Assembly (NCBI RefSeq): GCF_001190745.1
Contig: NZ_CP012196.1
Coordinates: forward strand, 496,001-560,000
Length of the DNA: 64,000 nt
Source: Campylobacter gracilis
Lineage (GTDB): Bacteria > Campylobacterota > Campylobacteria > Campylobacterales > Campylobacteraceae
Reading direction: 5' to 3'
Part shown: positions 46,995-55,477 of the stretch, piece by piece
Layout of the letters: each line of letters opens with the position of its first letter
How positions within the stretch are numbered: the stretch's first letter is position 1
Notes under the pieces: generated by a model
What the model saw: the letters and a program-made list of their open reading frames with translations, nothing else
Database searches by the model: none
What the model was told of the DNA's origin: nothing
Made by a program: the position numbers and the translations under genes

Positions 46995-48203
46995 ATGAAA
47001 TCAGTTTGGATAATGATCCTATGCGCCGCGGCGATTTTGATGATTACGATGGGCATTCGTATGTCATTAGGTCTTTTCATGCAGCCTATAATGCAAGCAA
47101 ATTCCCTATCCATCGCGCAAGTAAGCTTTGCGATGGCAACTACGCAGCTGGTATGGGGCTTTTCGCAACCGCTTAGCGGGATACTTGCAGACAAGCTCGG
47201 TGCCTACGTCGTGCTGTTTTGGGGCAGCGTGCTTTTGGCGATTAGCTGCACTCTTGTGCCGTTATTTAGCAGCGAAAGCTCGCTTGTATTAACGATGGGT
47301 TTTGGGCTTGCGCTGGGGCTTGGCGCGGGTAGTTTTCCGATTCTAATGAGCCTAATGGCAAAGCGCCTGCCATTTTCTATCCGCTCGGTTGCTAGCGGAG
47401 TGCTAAATGCAGGCGGCTCGTTCGGGCAGTTTTTATTTGCGCCAATGATTGGGTTTTGTATCGCAACGCCTGCTTTAGGATACGGCGGCGCATTTTTTAC
47501 GCTTGCAGGGCTTAGCTTGCTAATTCTGCCGCTTGCGAGGCTTTTAGCAGGCGGCAAAATTCTATTCGGCGAGCAAACCAGCCTGCATGAAGAAGATAAG
47601 CGCAGCTTAGGCGAAGTGCTGCGTTTGGCGCTGCGTGATAAAAGCTATATTTTGATAAATTTAAGCTTTGCTACGTGCGGTTTTCACGTAGCGTTTTTAG
47701 TGACGCATCTGCCTAGCGAAGTAGCACTAAGCGGGCATGGCGCGCAGGTAGCATCCTTTTCGCTCGCACTGATTGGCATCGCAAACATCGTAGGCAGCTT
47801 ATTCGTAGGCTGGTGTGTTTGCAAAGTGCGATGTAAAGTCATTTTATTTTGCATATATGCCCTGCGTATCGCTCTTATTGGTGCTTATGTGCTCTCGCCC
47901 AAAGATAGCCTTACGTTTTATATCTTCAGCGTGGGATTAGGATTTACCTGGCTAGCGACCGTGCCGCCTACTGCGGCTGCCGTTGGTAAGCTATTAGGGA
48001 CGCGATATTTAGCAAGCCTATTTGGATTTACGATGCTTTCGCATCAAATCGGCGGATTTTTTGGCGCATATATCGGAGGTCTTGCGGTGCGAGCATACGG
48101 CGCGTATGATTATATGTGGTATTTGGATATGACGCTAGCGGCTATTGCAGCTCTGCTAAGCCTGCCTGTGCGTGAAGCTAAGATGAAGCACGTGAAATTT
48201 TAA
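46995..48203 (+). CDS. MFS transporter (OFA/MCT-like group)
   Basis: The 402-residue twelve-helix protein opens IMILCAAAILMITMGIRMSL. It has the motif-A loop GILADKLGAYVV and mid-protein RSVASGVLNAGGSFGQF. These features fit the monocarboxylate/oxalate-formate type MFS group. The substrate is unknown. It has its own promoter and no operon partner. High alanine, glycine and leucine content with typical Campylobacter codons. Confidence 0.85.
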   Translation: MKSVWIMILCAAAILMITMGIRMSLGLFMQPIMQANSLSIAQVSFAMATTQLVWGFSQPLSGILADKLGAYVVLFWGSVLLAISCTLVPLFSSESSLVLTMGFGLALGLGAGSFPILMSLMAKRLPFSIRSVASGVLNAGGSFGQFLFAPMIGFCIATPALGYGGAFFTLAGLSLLILPLARLLAGGKILFGEQTSLHEEDKRSLGEVLRLALRDKSYILINLSFATCGFHVAFLVTHLPSEVALSGHGAQVASFSLALIGIANIVGSLFVGWCVCKVRCKVILFCIYALRIALIGAYVLSPKDSLTFYIFSVGLGFTWLATVPPTAAAVGKLLGTRYLASLFGFTMLSHQIGGFFGAYIGGLAVRAYGAYDYMWYLDMTLAAIAALLSLPVREAKMKHVKF

Positions 48204-48432
48204 AGATTTTATGGGATTTTGAAATTTACGGACGGAATTTTTGCGTGATTTTGCAAGCTAAATTACGACAGAATTTTGAAATTCTTAAAATTTTAAAATT
48301 TATTGGATTTTATGTTTCGCACGATAAAATTTCACTTTAGCTTTAAAATTCCGCTACTATAAAATGCAAAATCCGCTTATGCTTTCAAATTTAGCCGAGA
48401 CGAGCTTTTAAATTTTATAGAATTTTGGAATT

Positions 48433-49041
48433 TTAAAATTCCGGCTCGTGCAGCATTTTAAGAGCCGGCGCGAGAGCATCTGCAAAGCCTTTAAATTTTT
48501 CAAATTCCTCCGCGCTAAACTCTGCGCTAAACTCCGCTCCCGCAGCACCGAAGCTCGCCTCATAAACAAAACCCGATTTTTTTAAAAAATGTTCGAATTT
48601 CGCCACCGCCGCAAACGGCACGAAAAACGCGCAATGCCTTTTAAGAAAAAAGTCGGTTAAAGCACCACTGCTTGCGGCAGCCTCGATAGCGAGATTTGCG
48701 CTACTAGCGTATGCGCGCACTAGCCCGCCGGTACCCAGCTTGATGCCGCCGAAGTAGCGCACCACGAGCACTGCGGCGTTAATCAATTCGGCACCGCGAA
48801 GCGCGTTTAGGCACGGCGCGCCCGCGGTCGATTTGGGCTCGCCGTCGTCGCTTGAGTTTTCTACGATCTGCCCGGGCTCACCGAGCGCGCGATACGCCCA
48901 GACGATATGGCGCGCCTTTGGGTGTTGCTGCCGCAACTGCGCACGCAGCGTCTCAAAGCTCGCTAGCGGCGCTAGATAGGCGATGAAGCTTGATTTTTTG
49001 ATCTCCTGCGCGGCGCTGATCTCTTTTTCAATCGTTTTCAA
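48433..49041 (-). CDS. yigZ: YigZ/IMPACT (UPF0029) family protein
   Basis: The 202-residue product has the family core: EIKKSSFIAYLAPL (~15), HPKARHIVWAYR (~40), SDDGEPKSTAGAPCLNAL (~63, the family signature) and VVRYFGGIKLGTGGLVRAY (~93). A second ferredoxin-like domain follows. IMPACT-type proteins are linked to translation control, but the bacterial role is unsettled. Divergent from galU. Confidence 0.92.
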   Translation of the reverse strand: MKTIEKEISAAQEIKKSSFIAYLAPLASFETLRAQLRQQHPKARHIVWAYRALGEPGQIVENSSDDGEPKSTAGAPCLNALRGAELINAAVLVVRYFGGIKLGTGGLVRAYASSANLAIEAAASSGALTDFFLKRHCAFFVPFAAVAKFEHFLKKSGFVYEASFGAAGAEFSAEFSAEEFEKFKGFADALAPALKMLHEPEF

Positions 49042-49075
49042 GGCTTTCCTTTGCGGAATTTTATCTTTTTTGCAT

Positions 49076-49081
49076 TATAAT
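49076..49081 (+). promoter_or_regulatory. -10 element for galU
   Basis: TATAAT after a T-rich run (TTTTATCTTTTTTGCA), 31 nt before ATG 49112. AAAGGAG is correctly spaced. Confidence 0.55.
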
Positions 49082-49111
49082 AAAAGTTCAAAAAAAGATC
49101 AAAGGAGCTTC

Positions 49112-49948
49112 ATGATCCAGACTTGTTTATTTCCCGCGGCGGGCTACGGTACGCGCTTTTTGCCCGCGACCAAATCGCTACCAAAAGAGATGCTTCCGAT
49201 CCTTACCAAGCCGCTCATTCACTACGGCGTGGACGAGGCGCTGGAGGCGGGCATGGACAATATGGCGTTTGTCACGGGTCGCGGCAAACGCGCGCTGGAG
49301 GATTATTTCGACCGCAGCTACGAGCTGGAGGATCAAATTTCAGGCAGCAGCAAAGAGTATCTGCTCGACGAAATCAGGGCGCTTATGAAGCGCTGCACCT
49401 TCTCTTTCACACGCCAAGAGCAGATGAAGGGGCTCGGTAACGCGATTTATACGGGTAAAATTTTAATCCGCGACGAGCCTTTCGGCGTAGTGCTCGCAGA
49501 CGATCTGTGCGTGAACGAAAACGGCGAGGGCGTGCTTGCGCAGATGGTTAAAATTTACGAAAAATACCGCTGCAGCGTCGTTGCGGTGATGGAAGTGCCG
49601 CCGCAGGACGTAAATAAATACGGCATCGTCGCGGGAAAGAGCATCAGCGACGATCTGATAATGGTCTCGGATATGATTGAAAAGCCCGAGGCTAGCGAGG
49701 CTCCCTCAAGCTTAGCCATCATCGGGCGCTACATCCTAACGCCTAATATTTTCGATCTCATCGAGCAGACGGCGCCGGGTAAAAACGGCGAGGTGCAGAT
49801 CACCGACGCGCTTTTGAAGCAGGCTCAAAACGGCGTGGTGATCGCGTATAAATTTAAAGGCACTCGCTTCGACTGCGGCTCAGTAAAAGGCTACGTGGAG
49901 GCGATCAAATATTTCTACGAGCGAGAATTCGGCGATGGTAAAAAATGA
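49112..49948 (+). CDS. galU: UTP-glucose-1-phosphate uridylyltransferase
   Basis: GalU makes UDP-glucose for surface glycans. The 278-residue protein opens with LFPAAGYGTRFLPATKSLPK, then EMLPILTKPLIHYGVDEAL, the nucleotide- and sugar-binding signature. VLADDLCVNENGEG (~130), MIEKPEASEAPS (~190) and the C-terminal GTRFDCGSVKGYVEA complete it. ATG 49112 is chosen on the ribosome-binding site. The upstream longer frame is not used. It overlaps pgi by 14 nt, as in other Campylobacter where galU and pgi are adjacent. Confidence 0.96.
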   Translation: MIQTCLFPAAGYGTRFLPATKSLPKEMLPILTKPLIHYGVDEALEAGMDNMAFVTGRGKRALEDYFDRSYELEDQISGSSKEYLLDEIRALMKRCTFSFTRQEQMKGLGNAIYTGKILIRDEPFGVVLADDLCVNENGEGVLAQMVKIYEKYRCSVVAVMEVPPQDVNKYGIVAGKSISDDLIMVSDMIEKPEASEAPSSLAIIGRYILTPNIFDLIEQTAPGKNGEVQITDALLKQAQNGVVIAYKFKGTRFDCGSVKGYVEAIKYFYEREFGDGKK

Positions 49949-51197
49949 GCTGTTTTTCCCGCTGGCAAAAGATGGCGCACTAGAGGAGGTAGCGGCAAAG
50001 ATCCGCGCCGAATACGAAAGCGGCGAGATAGGCTACTACTGCCTGCCGCAGCAAGGCGCAGACGAAATAGCGCAGGCGGAGGAATTTTTTAGCGCGCGAA
50101 ACTACGATGCGATCGTGCTTATAGGTATCGGCGGCTCCAGCGTGGGCGTGCGGGCGCTTTATGAAATGCTACGCCCACGCGTAAGAAAGAGTTTGCGCTT
50201 TGAAATTTTGGATAATCTCGACGGGCACAGTGTAAACCGCGCGCTTGAAGGGTTAAATTTTGCTCGCACGATCTTCATTATATCGTCCAAATCGGGCGGT
50301 ACGATCGAGACGATCTCGCTTTTTAAGGTCGTTTTGCAGCGTTTTGGAATTTCAAATTTAAAAGCGCTAGCAAAAAATTTCATCTTTATCACCGATGCGG
50401 GCTCGCCGCTTGATATCTTCGCGCGCGAGCACGACGCCTGCGTGATAAATATGCCCGCTAACGTAGGCGGGCGCTTTAGCGTGTTAAGTGCGGTAGGGCT
50501 AGTGCCCGCAGTTGGGCTAGGCCTTGATGCAAGCGCGATGCTATGCGGAGCCGCCGCCGCAAAAGAGCGGTATCTGGATGAAATTTTAGCATGCGATCCC
50601 GCTAAAATCGCGGAGAATAAAATTCTACGAAAAGCCCATCACTACGCCACACACAAAAGTGCGAAAATCAACGTCCTTTTTAGCTATGGCGACGCGTTGC
50701 GCGCATTGGACGAGTGGTACGTACAGCTATGGGCGGAAAGCCTAGGTAAAAAGATCGGCTTTAGCCGCGAGGGGCTTACTCCTGTGGGGCTTGTAGGCTC
50801 ACGCGATCAGCACAGCTTCCTTCAGCTCATAATGGACGGCGTAAAGGATAAGACCGTGACTTTCTTAAAGCTCACGGACAACGGCATTGCGGATGCGGTG
50901 CCCGGTATCAGTCTGCAAGGTCTTGAGGGCTGCGACTTCGTAAACGGCATGCGACTGGATGAGGTGCTAAATCTTCAGTGCGATGCTACGCTGCAAGCCG
51001 TGCTAAACGAGGGTATCAGCGTCGATCTAATCGAGGTTTCGCGGCTTTGTGAACAGAGCGTGGGCGAGCTATTTTACTACTTTGAGCTGCTAACTAGCGC
51101 TACTGGAGCGATACTGGGCGTCAGCACTTACGATCAGCCGGGCGTCGAGGTAGGCAAGAGAATTTTAAAATCGCTAGTTTTAAAATCGCGAGATTAG
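49935..51197 (+). CDS. pgi: Glucose-6-phosphate isomerase
   Basis: Pgi interconverts glucose-6-phosphate and fructose-6-phosphate. The 420-residue short form typical of Campylobacterota has LIGIGGSSVGVRALYEML (~55), IISSKSGGTIETISLFKV (~115), NVGGRFSVLSAVGLVPAVGL (~175), SRDQHSFLQLIMDG (~290) and the C-terminal TYDQPGVEVGKRILK. Phosphofructokinase is usually lacking in this genus, so Pgi probably serves gluconeogenesis and sugar-nucleotide supply together with GalU. Translational overlap with galU. Confidence 0.95.
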   Translation: MVKNELFFPLAKDGALEEVAAKIRAEYESGEIGYYCLPQQGADEIAQAEEFFSARNYDAIVLIGIGGSSVGVRALYEMLRPRVRKSLRFEILDNLDGHSVNRALEGLNFARTIFIISSKSGGTIETISLFKVVLQRFGISNLKALAKNFIFITDAGSPLDIFAREHDACVINMPANVGGRFSVLSAVGLVPAVGLGLDASAMLCGAAAAKERYLDEILACDPAKIAENKILRKAHHYATHKSAKINVLFSYGDALRALDEWYVQLWAESLGKKIGFSREGLTPVGLVGSRDQHSFLQLIMDGVKDKTVTFLKLTDNGIADAVPGISLQGLEGCDFVNGMRLDEVLNLQCDATLQAVLNEGISVDLIEVSRLCEQSVGELFYYFELLTSATGAILGVSTYDQPGVEVGKRILKSLVLKSRD

Positions 51198-51459
51198 AAT
51201 TTGCGGCGCTAGCTAGACGGAATTTTGCTGGGTCAAATTTTACTAAAGCCAGGTTCTACTTGCATCCCATTTTGCTTAGGCTAAATTTTAGAATTTTAAA
51301 ATTGTAGCCGCGGAATTCTGCGCGTAAAATTGTCGCTGCGGAATTTTGATTTTTTGCTACTAGCATTTGGAATTTTGTCGCAAAATTTCACGGTAGAATT
51401 CCAAAATCGTACCGCGAGGCGTAAAAATTTTACGACTTGCGAGCGCACAAGGAGGCAAA

Positions 51460-51858
51460 ATGAAAATCGCAAAGATCGATCACTTCGTCCTAGTTACGGA
51501 CGATTTGCAAAAATGCGTGGAATTTTACGAAAGAATTTTAGGGCTAGAGCATGTTTGCGAGGGCGGCAAACACAGCCTGCGTTTCGGCTCCTCAAAGATC
51601 AACATCCACACTCGCGCGGGCGAGTTTGCGCCGTTTGCGGCGCGTCCTGGCACGGGCTCGGCGGATTTTTGCCTCATCTGCGAAGGGCAAAGCACGCAGC
51701 AGCTTAAAACGGAGCTGGAAAGCAAAGGGGCGCAAATAGAGCTTGGCGTCGTGCCTCGCACCGGCGCGCGCGGCGCTATGCAAAGTATCTATCTGCGCGA
51801 TCCTGACGGCAATCTCGTAGAGCTCGGCGTATATGAAGGCAGCGATGATAGCGCGTAA
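51460..51858 (+). CDS. VOC (glyoxalase/dioxygenase-fold) family protein
   Basis: The 132-residue protein opens KIDHFVLVTDDLQKCVEFYE and carries LRFGSSKINIH and SIYLRDPDGNLVELGVY. These are the two beta-alpha-beta-beta-beta halves of a small vicinal-oxygen-chelate protein, with metal-ligand type His at ~8 and ~54 and Glu at ~122. It resembles the group annotated as virulence protein or glyoxalase-like. Substrate unknown. AAGGAGG precedes the ATG. It directly borders the second copy of the 684-bp repeat. Confidence 0.85.
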   Translation: MKIAKIDHFVLVTDDLQKCVEFYERILGLEHVCEGGKHSLRFGSSKINIHTRAGEFAPFAARPGTGSADFCLICEGQSTQQLKTELESKGAQIELGVVPRTGARGAMQSIYLRDPDGNLVELGVYEGSDDSA

Positions 51859-51886
51859 ATTTAAAAGCAAAATTTTAAGCGGAATG

Positions 51887-52596
51887 TTAGAATTTAAATT
51901 TTCTAAATTTTACCTTTTTGCTAAATACCGATAAGGTGCGCGGGACGGTATCTAAATCTATATGCGTTTTGCGCATAAAATACTCTCTTAATTCCAGATA
52001 CTCTTTTTCGCTATAAATCAAAACATTTATAATTCTAAGACGCCCGTTTCGCCGTATATCACAAGCCGGTCATAGACGCCTAGGCATCTGAAACTGCCAT
52101 TTTTAAGATGCATCAATATACCCGCTCCGAATAGGCTAATTGCTATCATCGAAATTAGCGCGATCATTGCATGCATTCCGCGCATAACTTATGCGCCCAA
52201 AGGCCAAAGCGACAAAAACATCATTTCAGGTATGCTTATCCTCTGCCGCCGGTCCCAGCGCGGATCAAAACTGATCGCAACGGCGCCGATTTGTTCAAGT
52301 TTCAAAGATTTATAAGCTTTATCTTCTTTGTAATATTTGATATCCGAATCGTTAAATACGAAATAGACGCCCTTTTGTTGCTTTCGCCTGATAAAAAACA
52401 TTACCAAAGCGAAAGGAAGTAATCTAAAATTTTTGGGCTCAATGGGGTTTACTACGGTAACGACCGAGATGAAGAATAAGCATCCTATAAGCGTGGCAAT
52501 CATGGAATATTTCATATAGTCGTAAAAAGCATAGTCTTTTATTATTATCGGATTTTTGTCGTAATCTCTGGCTTTTTGTTTATTATAATTTTCCAT
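51887..52596 (-). pseudogene. Member C of the RDYDKxPI membrane family, broken like member B
   Basis: The short N-terminus (MENYNKQKARDYDKNPIIIK) is like member A, but everything from the ARDYDK block on is the same DNA as member B. It includes the TAA after LSLWPLGA (52189) and the later one-base frameshift. So B and C differ only before the shared block. ATG 52596 is preferred over GTG 52608 by comparison with A. Confidence 0.75.
51891..52574. repeat. 684-bp direct repeat, copy 2
   Basis: Matches 35503-36186 at offset 16388 in every line compared. Divergence is complete immediately outside. Confidence 0.9.
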
Positions 52597-52720
52597 TATT
52601 TCAAGCACCTTTTTAAAAATAGATATAAATTTATAATAGCTTAATTTGACAAAAGACTTTTATACGCGTTGCCTGGCTTCTTTCTTAGCAACCTCTTCCC
52701 TCATCATTTTATCCTCCTCA

Positions 52721-53737
52721 TTAGATAAACAAATAATCTTTCTTAACGTTATTTATATTTACGTTTTTCAGCAAAAAATATTCTTTAATTTCATCATAAA
52801 TTTTTTGATTATAGAGATAAACGAGATAATATCTTGGATAAACGGGTTTGTTCCTAAACCATCTGCCGTATGAGGGGCATGCGATCCTAATAAACGGCAG
52901 AGCCCTAAACCCTTTTAAATTCCTATTTATAAATAGATAAAGTATAAAATTTAATAAAAATCCAAATAAATATGTAAAGAATACTGCTATAAAAAATATA
53001 TCCCACCATGTTACGCATATAAAAATAGCGATAAAGTACAAAAATATCTTTTCAGATTTTCCTATCTCATATGAACTTGCCAAAATTCCGATAGAGAAAT
53101 TTAAAGATAAAGCGTTTTCGTCAATTTCGCAGCGTTTTTCAACCAGACCGTCGTTAATAAATTCTATATACTTGTTTGTAAATTTTATCTCTTGTCTAGG
53201 GCGGATTATGGTAAATATGGATATTATAACTGTAGATAGTAAAATAATGAATAAAATAGCGAAATACTGAACTATATCAATATCTTCATGATTTATAAAA
53301 TTTATAATTAAAAATGCATGTAGCGTAGAGATCGGCAACAATAGGACTAAAAACGAATATACAAAAAACTTTTCATAATTTTTTATTACTATCGGATCTT
53401 TGTCGTAATCTCTAGCTTTGGAATTTTGCGGCAAGGCGTCGCTATCATCCGAGATAAAATTTTGCTGCTCTGCGTTGTTTTCACAGGCGGAATTCTGATC
53501 CGCTTCGGTTTCTAAATTTAAAGCGTCAGAATCGGAATTTAGGGTTTCAGAATTTGAAGCTTCAAAATTCGGGGCTCTAGAATTCAGGGATTCAAAATTT
53601 GAAGCTTCGGAATTCTGGATTTCAGAATTTGGGGCCTTAAAATTTTCGCCGTTAAAATTTTGTTCCAAGCCCCGCTTTGGCTCCTGATGCCGCTTTTGTA
53701 GTAGCCTTTTTAATTCTTCAAGCCTGCTTTTATCCAT
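52721..53737 (-). CDS. Member D of the RDYDKxPI membrane family, long form with a 5-residue repeat region
   Basis: The 338-residue protein opens MDKSRLEELKRLLQKRHQEP. A hydrophilic region of about 80 residues follows, built from NSEAS/NFESL/NSETL-type pentapeptides coded by 15-bp units. Then come the ARDYDKDPIVIKNYE block (~115) and membrane helix pairs (FVYSFLVLLLPISTLHAFLI; YFAILFIILLSTVIISIFTI; FFIAVFFTYLFGFLLNFILY). The family C-terminus IYDEIKEYFLLKNVNINNV closes it. It appears intact. A cytoplasmic N-terminal helix with a flexible tether before the membrane part is the likely layout. Confidence 0.72.
   Translation of the reverse strand: MDKSRLEELKRLLQKRHQEPKRGLEQNFNGENFKAPNSEIQNSEASNFESLNSRAPNFEASNSETLNSDSDALNLETEADQNSACENNAEQQNFISDDSDALPQNSKARDYDKDPIVIKNYEKFFVYSFLVLLLPISTLHAFLIINFINHEDIDIVQYFAILFIILLSTVIISIFTIIRPRQEIKFTNKYIEFINDGLVEKRCEIDENALSLNFSIGILASSYEIGKSEKIFLYFIAIFICVTWWDIFFIAVFFTYLFGFLLNFILYLFINRNLKGFRALPFIRIACPSYGRWFRNKPVYPRYYLVYLYNQKIYDEIKEYFLLKNVNINNVKKDYLFI
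53500..53650. repeat. 15-bp minisatellite coding NSExx/NFExx pentapeptides (member D)
   Basis: Read on the minus strand, units such as AATTCCGAAGCTTCA, AATTTTGAATCCCTG and AATTCTGAAACCCTA follow each other. The unit is a multiple of three, so copy-number change alters length, not frame. Confidence 0.7.
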
Positions 53738-53837
53738 TCGTCGCCTTTAAATTTGATGGATGCGCCATTTTATAGCGCCGCCACTTAAAGCTCATTAAAT
53801 TTTACCGCTCGCCCGTCGCGCACCGTTTGATCAAAAT

Positions 53838-54887
53838 TTAGCCCTCGTATCTTTGCAGCGATTTTTTATATGTTTTCGCGGCAGCGCAGCCCGCGCTCAG
53901 ATATGCCTCAAACTCCTTGCTAGTAAGCCTGCGCGGCTCATTCGCAAGCTTCGCCGCACCCGCCGCGCCGTTTGGCGTATTTGCGTCCAGATTCGCTTCA
54001 TTTACGATCTCGCTCCGTCGGATTCGGTTGCTAAAGCCCGCTGCGCGCGCTGTTTTCGGCGCATACTTTAAAGAAAAGCTTAAATTTTGCGTTTGCAGAT
54101 TTAAAATTTTACCCATGCATTTGCGCGGACCCGCTATAAAATCGCCATTTTGTATGAGCGGGGCGGCGGAGCCGAGCGAATCACTCTCCGTCAAGCCGTG
54201 CAAGTCGCCTGCCAAGCCGGGTAAGCAGCCCGTTGAATCCGGTAAGCTACCCGCCAAAAACTCTGCGCCGCTTAGGACGCGCAGGCTTCGCACCAAAATC
54301 CCGCCGCCGCTTTGCGGGACGCTGCGAAACGAAATGTCAAAGCCGAAATTGTGAAAAAATATCTCGCCCGCCCGCGACGTGCGCTTGTAGGTGTTGCGGT
54401 CCGCGCACGTGAAATACGCCTCGATCTCCGCGAAGGCGAATTCCGCGCCGCTTACGCAAAGCACATAGTTTTGCAGCAAATCGCGCATGAAATTTTGGAT
54501 CTTTGTCTGCGCTCGCTCGGCATCAAACGGCGCCTGCGGCAGCTCGGCATCAAACGCAAGCGCTTGTCTGACGCCCGGCTCCAGCTGCGATGGACGGACG
54601 TTAAATTTTAAGTGTGCTTGCTCCGTATCAAGACGCGCTTGCTCGGCGTCAAACGGCGGCTTGGCATTAAATTTTAAAATTTCATCTTGCTGCGCGCCGC
54701 TAAAATATGGCTGTTCGCCGCGAAATTCCGCGCCGCCTTGTGATTTTAAGGGCTTGTCGCCGCTCCCATCTCTAGTGCTTCCTGCAAGTTTGGGATTTTT
54801 TGAAGCAAGCTTTGAACCTGCCGAAATCCCAAACTCCGCCGCGTCGATTTTTGAGAAAAATTTTTCTAAATTTTCATCGCCCAGCAT
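53838..54887 (-). CDS. Hypothetical protein with faint methylpurine-DNA-glycosylase-like core and inserts
   Basis: The 349-residue product has a compact core (IQNFMRDLLQNYVLCVSGAE, then AEIEAYFTCADRNTYKRTSR, HNFGFDISFRS and GGGILVRSLRVL). It echoes the glycosylase order of KRT...GV.LIR text, and small bacterial proteins of that look exist. I am not sure of the family. Around the core lie long Ala/Gln/Asp/Ser-rich inserts (~30-125 and ~215-250) with near-repeats such as FDAEQARLDTEQAHL and FDAERAQTK. It overlaps the upstream gene by 14 nt. Confidence 0.45.
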   Translation of the reverse strand: MLGDENLEKFFSKIDAAEFGISAGSKLASKNPKLAGSTRDGSGDKPLKSQGGAEFRGEQPYFSGAQQDEILKFNAKPPFDAEQARLDTEQAHLKFNVRPSQLEPGVRQALAFDAELPQAPFDAERAQTKIQNFMRDLLQNYVLCVSGAEFAFAEIEAYFTCADRNTYKRTSRAGEIFFHNFGFDISFRSVPQSGGGILVRSLRVLSGAEFLAGSLPDSTGCLPGLAGDLHGLTESDSLGSAAPLIQNGDFIAGPRKCMGKILNLQTQNLSFSLKYAPKTARAAGFSNRIRRSEIVNEANLDANTPNGAAGAAKLANEPRRLTSKEFEAYLSAGCAAAKTYKKSLQRYEG

Positions 54888-55389
54888 TTTGCTCTTCCGT
54901 AGAATTTCCTTTGCGCTTCGTCTTGTCCACCTTGCTGCCCGTAGTGTCGGCTTCGCCGTTATTTGCCTCGGCGCGCGTTAAATTTCTCTCGCCGTCAGTC
55001 GCGTTCGTATCGCCTCGCGCTAAATTACCGCCGCCGCTCGTCGTATTTGCTTCGTTATCTCTAAAATTTGGAGCTTCGCAACGATCTACACCTAAACGCT
55101 CGAAATAATATCTCTCTCGCTCGCCTAAGTTTTCTACTCCCCTTTCGCATACGCGCTTGATATACGCCTTGCTAGGGTATCTAAGCCGATTGAGCGCCAA
55201 TTCACTGCCTGCGTCTGCGCGCTTTATCAGCTTGGCGATACAGGCATCATCCTCTTCACTATTTGCGATATAATCCCATATGCCACAGTATCTATCACCG
55301 CCCAGCGTCGTAATCAAAAAATAAACCCAAAGCAGGATTATGGCAATCGATATGCTTCCTTTTATTTTTAAAGATCTCTTTTTTACCAT
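54874..55389 (-). CDS. Membrane-anchored protein with a sequon-rich C-terminal tail (tandem copy 1)
   Basis: The 171-residue product has an N-terminal anchor (ISIAIILLWVYFLITTLGG). A small Cys-paired domain follows (DDACIAKLIKRADAGSELAL, YIKRVCERGVENLGERERYY, VDRCEAPNF). The C-terminal tail of about 60 polar residues holds three PglB-type N-glycosylation sequons D/E-x-N-x-S/T: EANTT, DTNAT and ERNLT. The anchor would place the tail in the periplasm, where PglB acts. A close paralogue with the same tail lies upstream. The core resembles a cut-down Sel1-type unit. Function unknown. Confidence 0.7.
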   Translation of the reverse strand: MVKKRSLKIKGSISIAIILLWVYFLITTLGGDRYCGIWDYIANSEEDDACIAKLIKRADAGSELALNRLRYPSKAYIKRVCERGVENLGERERYYFERLGVDRCEAPNFRDNEANTTSGGGNLARGDTNATDGERNLTRAEANNGEADTTGSKVDKTKRKGNSTEEQNAGR

Positions 55390-55477
55390 GTTTTTCCTTG
55401 AGTAATAAATTTTAACTCATTTTTTCATAGATTTGACCAACGGCATAAAATTTACGATATCGCCCTCAAGGCTAATC

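Noticed and set aside
53917-54981. Plus-strand frames of 99-164 codons opposite the gene at 53838-54887
   Set aside because: They are rich in Ala, Arg, Pro and Ser from reading GC-rich codons backward. The minus-strand frame is longer and contains a plausible core.
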